From Aptenodytes patagonicus (Eukaryota; Chordata; Aves; Sphenisciformes; Spheniscidae), in NCBI RefSeq assembly GCF_965638725.1, contig NC_134962.1, positions 69,501 to 133,500 on the forward strand: 64,000 nucleotides of DNA. Direction: 5' to 3'. How positions within the stretch are numbered: position 1 is the stretch's first letter; each line of letters opens with the position of its first letter. The notes beneath the pieces are model-generated. The model searched no databases. It was given only the letters and a program-made list of their open reading frames with translations, and had not been told where the DNA came from. Both the position numbers and the translations under genes were made by a program. Below, piece after piece: positions 38,001-48,300 of this stretch.

Positions 38001-39216
38001 CAAGTGCTTGTGTTGCCTTTAAACAACTTTGCCTACTCCCGAAATACAGACTTAAACCCTTAATTCTAATCAATGTCAGGGCCAGTTTATAATGTTTTAA
38101 CGCTTTAATTCTAATCAATGATGTGCCAAAAAAAAAAAGCCACTCAGCAACCCAAAGATCAGACAGGTTTAATGAGATCTGTCTGTATAGTCAGGGCTCT
38201 ATTTCACTGAAATTGTGCAAAAATATTGCATACAGCTTGACAGCACCATTTAGCTAATCCAAATCCAGCTTCAAGTATTAGGAAAGGCATACCAACTGTC
38301 AGTTAAATTTCACTGCTCCTACCTATATCTTATTCATCCTGAAATATGAGAGATGTTCTGCTTACAGTTTGACTTTAGTCTGACTCCAGAAAAGTGTAAA
38401 ACGATGAATGATCAGAAATGTGTCTTTGTCCTTTAGATTCCTCGGCGGGTTGTAGTGAACAAAGCTGTTACTCTAGAGATCTCATATGCCAATCCCCTCC
38501 CTGAACCTGTGGACCGCTGTGTACTGCTAGTGACTTTGATGAATCAACAGGTCAAGATACGGTAAGTGAAAGCTGTAGCATTTACTCAGTGCTTCTAACA
38601 TGACCAATAGCATGTCTAGTTTCTCAATGAGAAAAAAATCATGGTTGAATTGTCTTTTTCATATTTGCTATTTATGAAAATAAAAATGTCACCAAACATA
38701 TATTGATATATTATGATTTCTCAATCATGTATTTTTTTCCACGTAGGAACTTCTTTAACAACCAAAAACTGCTAACATTCTTCCTTCCTGGAAAAGCAAA
38801 TGGGCATGTCAAATTCTTTTGTCTCTCTGACGTAGCATTTCTCATTTCCATCAGTCTATTCAAGTGTAAATGAAGATGGTACTATCTTTTCTCATTTCTT
38901 AGTCTACACAAAGCCTCAAACCTTAAGTAATTCTCAAAAACCAAGGCTGGGTCTCAAGTAACTGTTGGTGCCCTAGCTATCATGCAGTTCTGCTTCTTGG
39001 GAATCTCAAGGAAAGACAATGCAAGCCTGAATTAACTGATTTTTAATTTTTTTTTTTTTTCTCAGTCTGGCACGACTGGCACCGAGGGAGAGATCAAAAA
39101 TTTATTTTGAATTCACACCTCGCAAGACTGGGCCCTTACAGCTGCAAGTAGACTTCTCTTGTGACAAATTTTCGCATGTTAAGGGATTTGTAACCATTGC
39201 AGTAGCACCTGCATAA
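23086..39216 (+). CDS. Transglutaminase, TGM3/TGM6-like paralogue, 13 coding exons
   Basis: An intact third transglutaminase between TGM3 and TGM6. Exons: 23086-23092, 25090-25263, 25467-25706, 30080-30198, 30968-31096, 32288-32468, 32695-32830, 34421-34524, 34614-34856, 36241-36558, 37535-37698, 38437-38561, 39066-39216 (stop 39214). All are GT-AG, with the same phases as its neighbours; 696 residues. Domains: beta-sandwich about 1-140, core about 141-470, barrels about 486-605 and 606-696. The triad is Cys274 (32438-32440), His332 (34428-34430) and Asp355 (34497-34499); both transition-state Trp are kept. The N-terminal half (FNPWC, DDVYMAN, RQEYVLN) is closer to TGM6, while the hinge is acidic/neutral and unlike the basic TGM6 linker. 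Oddities: Gln instead of Arg/Lys before YGQC, one extra residue in the site-1 Ca2+ loop (NGNDNDNG), Tyr instead of Phe before the catalytic His, and loss of the 'EGSGLL' motif in barrel 2. The function is inferred to be protein cross-linking; the substrate is unknown. It has no human counterpart at this position. Confidence 0.93.
24059..24089 (+). repeat. C-rich tract in intron 1 of the middle gene
   Basis: Runs of six to eight C in close succession. No other element was recognised in this 2-kb intron. Confidence 0.7.
27400..27690 (+). mobile_element. Ancient LINE relic (C-terminal reverse-transcriptase region)
   Basis: The stretch resembles the widespread amniote CR1/L3-type LINE segment around 'AAATGCAATCTT', 'CCATTGTACAAGG' and 'GGGTTACTAGGAT', in the sense direction. 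It is heavily mutated, with several stops. It sits in the 4.4-kb intron 3 of the middle gene. The exact family is uncertain. Confidence 0.55.
28650..29205 (-). mobile_element. CR1 LINE fragment, antisense
   Basis: Begins with AGAATCATAAACTCATAGGG, the reverse complement of a CR1 3' end, and runs through a diverged CR1 body to about 29200. It lies in intron 3 of the middle gene. Confidence 0.65.
29049..29084 (+). repeat. Two-copy 18-bp tandem repeat
   Basis: Units at 29049-29066 and 29067-29084 (TCATAAGTTATATTTTC plus one base) differ only in the last base. The repeat lies inside the CR1 fragment. Confidence 0.85.
30538..30685 (-). mobile_element. CR1 LINE 3' end, antisense
   Basis: Starts with CATAGAATCATAGAATGG and GGGTTGGAAGGGACC, the textbook reverse complement of the avian CR1 3' terminus with its ATTCTATG repeat. 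It is the best preserved CR1 copy in the window and lies in intron 4 of the middle gene. Confidence 0.9.
31202..32245 (-). mobile_element. Long avian ERVL-like LTR, inverted (middle gene intron 5)
   Basis: On the + strand it begins TGTGGTGGGTTGACCC, the reverse complement of the end of the LTR at 13964-14544, so it lies on the - strand. It is about 1 kb, unusually long for an LTR because of internal tandem copies of a unit rich in CCATGGGCTGCAG between about 31620 and 31930. The right edge (near CCCAATACA at about 32240) is approximate. No internal viral genes are present. Several overlapping open frames in it are repeat artefacts. It lies only 45 bases upstream of exon 6 (32288), so it is close to the branch-point region of that exon. 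Confidence 0.75.
33775..34100 (+). mobile_element. Ancient LINE 3' region relic
   Basis: Matches by eye the amniote LINE tail with phrases such as 'TTTGTGGAACTCATTACCAC', 'AGATGGACTATTGG' and 'CTGACCCAGTATAGC'. It is diverged and non-coding. It lies in intron 7 of the middle gene and may be of the same family as the relic at 27400. Confidence 0.6.
36823..36870 (+). repeat. Three-copy 16-bp minisatellite
   Basis: The unit ACGTGCGTGTGTGTGT is at 36823, 36839 and 36855, the last incomplete by one base. Alternating purine-pyrimidine sequence of this kind can adopt Z-DNA. It lies in intron 10 of the middle gene. Confidence 0.9.
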
Positions 39217-39543
39217 TGTGATGGAATCAATCTCCTATTTCAGCATTACCATGGCAAGACATTCTCCTCTGTATAGGGACAGTGATGATAGCAAGAAACT
39301 TTCCACAAAAATTGATGACCTCTTACATTGCAATAGAATCAAGTCTCCTGCTTTCACAGTGCTTAATTATTTAGTCCCTAATTGTATTTTTTTTTTTTGT
39401 CCTCTTGTTTAGAAAAATGTAGCCCCTTCCTTGTAGAAATAATTTCACTGTTTTCTCAAATCTCATTGTGTTAAGCTCCTGGTTTTGACTTTTCCATCAG
39501 ATAATTAATACAGTCTCTTTGTGGTCACAGTCTAATTGTCAGC

Positions 39544-39549
39544 AATAAA
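39544..39549 (+). terminator. Polyadenylation signal of the middle transglutaminase
   Basis: AATAAA about 330 bases after the TAA stop at 39214-39216. It is the first canonical hexamer downstream. Confidence 0.65.
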
Positions 39550-39569
39550 AACTATTCATATAACTGTAT

Positions 39570-41630
39570 TCTTTTGTAATGAATTGTACATTCCATGGAA
39601 ATATTATGAGAAATCACAAGATTGAGGAAAGTTCTTTTTCCTTCATTTCACAAGCTTCTTACCTAAAAAAGTAGAACATTTCCTCCATTGTTCATTTAAT
39701 TTCTGTATTTTGACACACCTATAACTCTGTGAAGGAGGAGGAAAAAAGCCTGTGAAGGCTGGAAGAAGTAATGTTTCAGGACCATGGCAACAATATTTCT
39801 GTAGCCTGTAGGCATAGGCCTGTCACAGAGTGGACAACACATGTACATATTCAAATCAGTAACTTAATTCCTATATAACGTGACAGAGTCCCAAGCACCA
39901 CAAAGCAGGGGGAGAGTCTTGCATTAATATGGAAGTCCAGCAACACAAGGTAACTAACACTGTTTTGCCCACCAGCGTAAGGTCGCTGGAGACAAGGAAC
40001 ACATTTGTCTTCAAACCTTCCCAATGTAACTCATTCACAGGCAGCCCCTACTCCACATCTCTGTCACAGTGTTTGCATACAGACATCTCTTTTGCGGGGT
40101 CCCAATCCTAACATTGCCAGGTACCAGGTCTCACCTGAAACGCACTTTCAAGTAGCCTTAAGGATTCTCTCCTACTGCAGGCAATGTAGCCTCTCCAGGG
40201 ACTAATGGTTGACAGAGCACAGTAACCACCTGGCCACGCTTAAGCAGTAGGGCGTGAGGCAATAATGGTGTACAAACAGCTCTGCCAAGCCTGAAGATTT
40301 AGCTTTGTTGTCCGACTTATAAAATGTTTAAAGCAGAATTAAGAAGGCCAAAATTCTGAACCACAGAGCTGTCAGGTGTTCGATATGGACATCTTTTGGC
40401 TGACAGGTGATAATATTTCAGAGGCTGACGCATCCAGACATGATCACAAATTCTTACAAAAAAAAAATACACAAGAAACTATAACAAAACTTTAGATTCC
40501 TTTTTTAAAAATAAATTCAAGCTGCAGGTAATTAATTTTCCTTTTTGGTTGTCAGCAATCTTGATACGAATGTGGAAACAAAACAGAAAACAGCAACAGA
40601 CAAAAAAAAGACACAATGTAGAAGTATAGAGGTGAGGAAAACAAGGGAACACCCCCTTCTCCCCTTACACTCCTTACTCCTCAGTCAGAGTCCATTGAAA
40701 GTTCAGAACAGCGTGCAACCTCCGCTCGGGACAAATTGGCAGGGCGTGTTTCTGGATAAGTTGTGACGTAGGATGAGGGAGGAGAGAGCATGAGGGAGCT
40801 TCAGGAGTGGAGAAGAGAGTGTCTGTAATTAGAGTGGGCAGGGCTCACACCAGAAGAACAGCTCTGTAGCTTCCTCCAGGGCCCAAGTCAAGATGCCACA
40901 CCAAATAGCTACAGAGAAACTATGCACATGTATTATGAATGCCAAACTATAAAGAAAAATTATTAAAAGCAGAGGCAGCCATTAAACACTTCTCTTTACC
41001 TAACAGAAGTCCGTGACACACAGGTGACTGCATAACAATGCCCTCTCAGTGGGATGTATTGCTTCTTATATAAGAAATGCATATTATAGGTAACCATGTC
41101 AGGAACAGATAATGAGAACGTCATAACTCTGTATGCTTCCAAGAAGGAATGAATTATATGCAGTTATGTGAAAGATCTTCAGGCAGTACCTGCCTTAAAA
41201 AAAAAAAAAGTGGTTTATGCTATGCAAAGTCGTGATGCTACTGAGTGACAGTAACACTAAGATATTACAAATCTTATTAGATCACTCCATGTCCTATACA
41301 TCCATGTTGTATGATACATATATTTGTCTATACCTGCCCTCTGTGCATACAGTCTCCAAAAACCTAAACTGACACAAACCAAACCATCCAAAATTAAGTT
41401 TCTTCTGTCTGCTTAAGGCTGTATTTCCTTCATTAGATCCAATTTGGGATGTTTTCCTTTCTTAGTGGTTAAGACACCAGGGTACTGTTTATCATCTTTC
41501 CTCAACCATTCACCAGTTTTAAATAAGCATAATTAGATTCAAGATTGTGCAATTAAAGCAGTCATAAGTAGATGCTCACGTAGGACATTACTACAAAAAC
41601 AGTAACTAGCAACCACAGGTCACACCCAGG
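39570..41630. other. Intergenic DNA between the middle gene and TGM6
   Basis: Two kilobases with no recognised gene. Local purine-rich and GC-richer stretches occur around 40600-40880. No LTR or CR1 ends could be identified with confidence. Confidence 0.45.
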
Positions 41631-41633
41631 TTG

Positions 41634-41778
41634 TATAAACTCTAGCTTATGTAGTGAAGTTAAGAGTCCTAAGCCTTTTGTTACTCATGCTGGTGGAAGA
41701 GGATCCCGAATGTTCTTGCACACTTTTGTATCCGTAACCTGAACTACGCACAACTGTGGAAAAGAAGAAAGAAACCTT
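41634..41778 (+). promoter_or_regulatory. TGM6: TATA box and 5' UTR of TGM6
   Basis: TATAAA at 41634-41639, 140 bases before the start codon at 41779. A start of transcription near 41665 gives a 5' UTR of about 115 bases. It contains an upstream ATG at 41688 with a 16-codon frame that ends before the main start, and a second short one just after it. These could lower translation. Function is inferred. Confidence 0.45.
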
Positions 41779-41785
41779 ATGGCAG
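41779..41785 (+). other. TGM6: Seven-base first coding exon of TGM6
   Basis: ATG GCA G followed by donor GTAAGT. It ends in phase 1, fits exon 2 at 44718 and gives Met-Ala-Ala. The intron that follows is 2.9 kb. Confidence 0.75.
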
Positions 41786-42352
41786 GTAAGTTAAAAACAG
41801 CCTGATTGCTCCAGACATTGCTCTTCCAATACAGGTAAGTGGCATTTGCTGAGGAAACAGGATAAATTACCATCTAGTTGTTCTCTTGGCAATTTAGCCC
41901 TTTTTAGGTTAAATGCATTTATGGGTTATTCTACTAGAACTGATTTTCTTTTTTTTTTTTTTTTTTTTTAATATCATGGGTCTTGAACATATTCTTTTTT
42001 CCTGTAACACAGAAAAATAGAGTAAGAAAATCTTTTTCTATCATATACATTAACTACTCTATACAGTGCTTTTGCAGCCACCTAATCAAAACTGTTGGCT
42101 AGTGATTTGGGCATCAAACTGCCACATAGAAGTCCCAGGCTCTAATCCCTCTCTGATATCGAACTGATGTCTGGCCTCAGACAGGTCACTTGATGGCCTC
42201 TGGACTCCCATGTTCACCTCCCTACAGAGTGGCTATATTAGCCTCTGTGCTACTTTGTCAAAGTGCAATCCCAGTATCTATGTATTATATTGCACTTGCT
42301 CTCACTCTCATGCTGACTAGAAAGATAGTTAGAAAGATGTGTCATATAATAC

Positions 42353-42388
<36 letters not shown>

Positions 42389-45300
42389 CTATCTCCAATT
42401 TAGCCTAAGGATTTTTTTCTGTTATAGCTTCAGCTTTCTGTCAGAGGCAACAAGAACCCTGCGTGCATAATGATCAGCATTTTCAGCAGTGATCACCGAT
42501 TCTGCAGGCTTTTGCTTATGAGTATGCTCCCAATGTCTATCCATTAGAAGATAAACACTTACCAAACAAATTTTTAGAAGTTTGTCCAATTGTACATTGA
42601 CAGGATTATTGAAAATGTTTTTCCAACAGAGAGATACTGAAAGCAGAACAAGAAATTATAAGATTTAAATTGAAACGGTGAAGATCAAAACAAGGAGAAA
42701 TTTGAAGTACACACGGACAAAAGACTGGTATCAGGTTTTATTGTGCTCTTGCCCCACATAGAAACCATTTTTTGCTGATCTCCTGCACATATTCACTAGA
42801 AACTCCTGTGTAACTGTGGACTTAGCAAGGCAAACCAAACTATTAATGCAGTAAATTCTTAGAGCTAACCAATGCTAGCCACTGCCTTCTTTATCTTTCC
42901 TACTGCTCCAGGTGTCCCCTCTTACTCTGTTGTACATCTTGCCTTTGCCTGTGACATTCCACTCTGAAAGTCTTAGCAGCACTGTTTAGGTCCTTAAACG
43001 TCAGAGTCCCACTAGTATCAAACCCATGGCTTGGTTGCTATTAAAACCTGTATGTCCTACATTTTTATTTGCAGACATGCAAAATGCTCTTAGTTATCTG
43101 CATCACTGTACAACTAATGACGCGCACGCTCCCCGCCCCCAAGAGCCTGGACATTTAACTTGCACAGTTCAGGATACACAGTGGTAGGATATACATGGGT
43201 AAAGTGTTGCAAGGCTAACTTCTTTTCAAACTCTGAGCCCAAGTGCCCTTCAGAAACATGTTCTAATTCACTCTTAAATTAGAGGACTTGACGTTAGGAA
43301 TGCTGTTTTCTGTAGGTCCTTTTCAATTAAACATATTTAAGTCAGGAAAATAAAGTGATGATTGATGATGCATGAAACTTTCTAGACATTTACATCACAT
43401 GACTCAAACATCACACTCCTATCAATGGAATTTTTTTTCTCCAGGTGACCTATCTGAAACAAGACCCTTCACTTAACTGAAAATACTCAAACATGTTTAT
43501 GCACACAAACTACAAGAAAGCAACTTGCTCCAGGCCCTTACTGCAGCCTCAGAACTGCATGTGCACATTCATGTTTCTTCCAAAAAGCTGAAAAATGAGT
43601 ATAATTACTACTACATCAAGACTTCACAGAATATAATTCTGTGCTGCAAACACAGCAGAAAACTCAAATCCCACCCTCTCTATTTCTATAGTAGAACCCT
43701 ATGGATTCCCTCAGAAAGAACCTCATTCCAAGTGATGCAAGGTGGTGCTAAACCAAGTCCTGTATCTTAGTTCAGTGAAATGATGGAAGTGTTGCTTACA
43801 GCACCATTAGCCTGCAAAGGGTTAACATGCTCTAGTCGTGGCAGGAAATTTCCTTCAAGTGAAATTGCTCTGGAATATCATATTGGGGAAGGGCACTTCT
43901 CAAACACGTGTTCATAGAGGGATCTGTATTTTTTCTGCTTTGTTTTTGTTTGTTGGTTTTTTGTTGTTGGTTTTTTAATTGATTGAGGAACAAGAAAGGT
44001 TGAAAGCTTTTGTAATCTGTGCTTCAGTGTCCCATTTTCAATGTTGGGCAACCTATCATGATACAATACAGCAATCCATAGCACTGCCTCAAGATACGCC
44101 ACTCCTAATCCTACCATCTGTCCTCCACTGGTTATCTTTTTCCAACAGAGTGTGAAATAACACCCAGCTTCAAGCAACAAGACTGTAAATTAACTGAGAT
44201 ACAAGATACATGAGAATATAATGTGCAAGTTCGATAATGAAGATACTAGCCTTTTATTCATCATCTGTCATACCGTGTTTCCAGGATCAGGCATGCACTT
44301 GCTCATGAGAGTTTTAATACTTCTTTCTGTACATCTGTAAAGCATTCTGGGAACTAGAGATCCCCACAGAAAAAGAGCAGGAACATGGTGGAATAGAACA
44401 GTCTCCTCAAACTTTAACAAAGTCTTGCCTAAATACAATAGGGTTTTGATTTTTTTTTTTAAATCAAAGATGAATTCTCTGAATGGGTGTTTTTTTCTGT
44501 CTCTGAAAGATGCCTGCAGAAAAGATATTTTAGCTGTTCCTCTAAGTTGTTGTTTATTTTGCAATTTTTAATAATGACAGTCGATTTTTCTGTTTTTCTA
44601 GAGCATATAACTCCAGCTATATATAAATATAATAAAATTATTACATTAGACAAGCTGAAAAGATGTACAAGTTTGAAGGAGCAATGTTTTTAATTAATTT
44701 GCCTTGTGTCTTTCTAGCCCTGAAAATAGCAAATGTCAATTGGCAATCCAAACTAAATAAAGCTGCACACCACACCTCTGATTACAGCAGCACAGAAGCA
44801 ATCTTCAGGAGAGGACAGGCCTTCAACATCACTCTGAACCTCCAAACAACGGTGCAGTCTGGGGACAACTTCACCTTTATTGCAAGCACAGGTAATTTCC
44901 CCGTGGCACTCAGCTCATATCCAAGTCACTCCAGCTCCAAAACACTAGTGCCTTACAACTCTATGTGGTCCATTCCTGAATCATTAAGCTTTGTCCTGTA
45001 TCATTCAGGATTCATTGTCCTTTTAGGCTTAGGAGCTCCCATTTTAAAGTTCAATCTGTACCTTAAGGCAATAGACAGTTAAAGTAATAATTAATAGAAA
45101 GGTATGGGCTATCCTCATTCTAAAAACAAGCCTATGTCTCTGCTCCTAAGGACCTACCTGTAATACTGCAAGTTGTCTTCATTCTGTGGTCCCTGAACAT
45201 TTTGCGACTCTACCTCTCACAGACCATCATCCCCCATTTGTGTCCTTTCCTGACTTTCTACTTCACCTGTTTAAACTCCCCTTGATTAACTTAATGTTAA

Positions 45301-48300
45301 CAGTCTACACATGACCCCATTCATAAGACTCCTATCTGTATCTTCTCAAAAGGCTTCTCCAAAAAATTCTCAAGGCAGCTGCTAACTCTCAATGAAATGT
45401 GTATTAAAATGTGTGGCCCATCCTGCCTACATATTTTTGAACTGCCAGGTTTTCAGGACAGCAGGCTTGCCTCCTCACTTGTCTAGAATGATTATGGGCG
45501 TACTCACCTTTACTGGGTCGTGCACGTAACATAGAGGGCTGCATAGTACGATTCTATGGATTGGAGCGCAGCTAGTTTACATTGAGTAAGCATTTTATCT
45601 GATAAGCCACAATCTTTCAATGTAGTCATTAAAAAAAAATATGGAATTGAGATCATCACTGACCCCAAGTTTTGTCACCCACAACTGTCATTCAGAATTG
45701 CTGTCCCTGTTCCCTCTGGCAGGACCATCTCCAGCAGAATCACAGCAGACCAAGGCCATATTTAACCTTTCTGAGGAGGGTGCCAGTGGCTGGAATGCAA
45801 CCCAAGAGCCCAGTGAGCCTGGCTGCATGAACTTCACAATATTCAGCCCAGCCAATGCTGTCATTGGACGATACAAACTCAAACTCCAGATTGTTTCTGG
45901 GAACAAGGTCTCTTCAATACTCCTGGGCCAGTTTGTGCTACTCTTCAATCCTTGGTGTCCAAGTATGTTTTGATGTATCATGTCCTTCAAATAACTCATT
46001 GTCTCAGTCAGGAAAGCTGGGTGTCACAGTAAAGCACGTACCTGACAGTCACAGCTACAGAAAGATTTTTTTTTTTGCTCAACATCAAGTATCAAGTTTT
46101 TGCCCCTTCTTCAGTGCTGCAATGCATCAAAGATCCAGCCTCTTGCTTGTAGAATAAGAAATCAGAGGCAGGAAATATTCCAAATATTTATTCTATAATT
46201 TTTTCCCTCTGATGCTTGTGTTTAGTTGTAAACCAAGCAATATCTACCAGTAAGACACATGCTGAGATTAGTGAAGGGACAGGAGCATAGTCAGTTCCCC
46301 TTAAAGGAACTTCATGCTTATTATATTATCTCCCTAAATGATTACAAAGGTATAGCAGAGAGTCCTAAGCCCGAATGCACAGGCAGCCTGACCTGTTCCC
46401 TAGAACTCCCCTTGAAGTGAGATTTTCAGTTACAGCAAAACAACTTTCCTTTCAGCCAGCATGTCTCATTCTGCTTGTAGATGATGATGTCTATATGGCT
46501 AATGAAAAGGAGCGACAGGAGTATGTCCTGAATGATAGCGGAATCATATTTCAGGGACTGGAAAAATATATTCAACAAGAAGCTTGGAACTATGGACAGG
46601 TAAACAGCATCACCTATTCCAGAACTTTGAAAATAAGAACAGTGGGTAAATAGGCTCTTGAGGAGAGAGAATCATTATCTCATAGTGTAAGAGTTCAGTA
46701 TTCCTCTCTCGCTTATGATTTTCTTGCAGATATATGTCTCACATCAATAAATACAGCAGCATCAGGATCATTTCCCCTGTCTGGCATGTGCTAATACAGA
46801 AATAAAAGAAACAAAGCACAATTTAAGTTGGTTTTTGCCTATTACACAAACTGGTGAAATTAACTTGTTTCTTGACCCTTGTAAAGGGCAAAGGAAGCCA
46901 TTCCAGTATTAACCTCTAGGTATTGTGAGGCTAGTACATCTAAATATTTACACAGTTGGTTCAGTAATGGGGCACTAAAAGGATATCCCAAATCTACTCA
47001 ACTGAAACAACTCAAGTTGGAATTTTTGAAAATCAGTTTGGCCTTCTAAGCATAACTGCTACAAATACAGTCATAACTATAGCCCATCTGTAGTCACATA
47101 GCTATCCTGCAACTTGTTGGATCAGTCAAAACCATTCTGGACCACTTCATGCCTTACAACTGCACCAGCAGTTGCACAGACAGCAGTTCTATTGATCCTC
47201 CTGATCACTGTGGCTACTTTTACACTAATAAATGAAACAAGGCCAGATCTGCTTTCTGTCTCAGAGGTCAAATGGCATCCTTGCCTGACCATATCCATAC
47301 AGCATAGCACTTTGGCATTGTCTGGGCCCAACACAGTGTCTCTGTGACCCTAATTCACAATAATTATTTTTGTGGGTTTCTTTCAGTTCAGATCATCTGA
47401 TATAAGGTGAAGGCAGCCCATCAGAATGAAGCTTTCGTAACAGAAGGGTACCTGTAGGGGCATGACAGGATGTGGGAGGGTGCGAAGCCTGCTGAGCCAG
47501 ACCTGGAGTGGTCTTGTCCGTTCCACCAGGCCACGTAATGTCTTCGTGAATGCTAGTAGCTATGGCCCCAAAACATGCTCATAAACATGCTGTCTTTAAA
47601 ATACTATGGAGAGTCAGCAGCCTAGTGCTTATGCTTCCTTCTTGGCCCTATTTTCTTTAACAGTACAGTACAGAAAATGCCTGTATTACCAACATCATCC
47701 TGTTGTGCTAGGAGAAGGAAAATAGGTGGGGAGTTTACCCTTGGGTTTATTTATTAAATTAGTCTTTAATATATTGCTTGTTTTGATTTCAGTTTGAAGA
47801 GGATATCCTTAATATCTCTCTGGCTGTACTGGATCGAAGCCTGAACCACCGCCAAGATCCAGCTGTTGATGTATCCAATCGAAACAATCCTATCTATGTG
47901 AGCAGGGTTATCAGTGCTATGGTAAAGTGATCAATTAGTTACAGCTGTACAATGCACCTACTAACAAAACCCCCAATACTTCATTGTGAATGCCTCAATG
48001 TTTTATAGGAGTAGCTAACTTTTCTGCAAAAAATAGCTACAGAAGAGGTAAAATGGAGATTTATTCCCAAGGAAAAATACCCCAGAAGTTTAATTTACCT
48101 TCTTCCCAAAAGTTTGCTCATAACTGAAGGAATGTTTCCAAGAACTTTTGAATCTCAGATGTATTTTCCTAACAGATTTTCAGTCCATTAGATCTCTTCA
48201 CTAATTTGGAAAGCCTGTGTCCATTCTGAAATAATTTGCTAAGTTTTTCAAACACCAAGGGAGGCATGAAATATTTTGGAAAACCAGTGTTGGTATGGCT

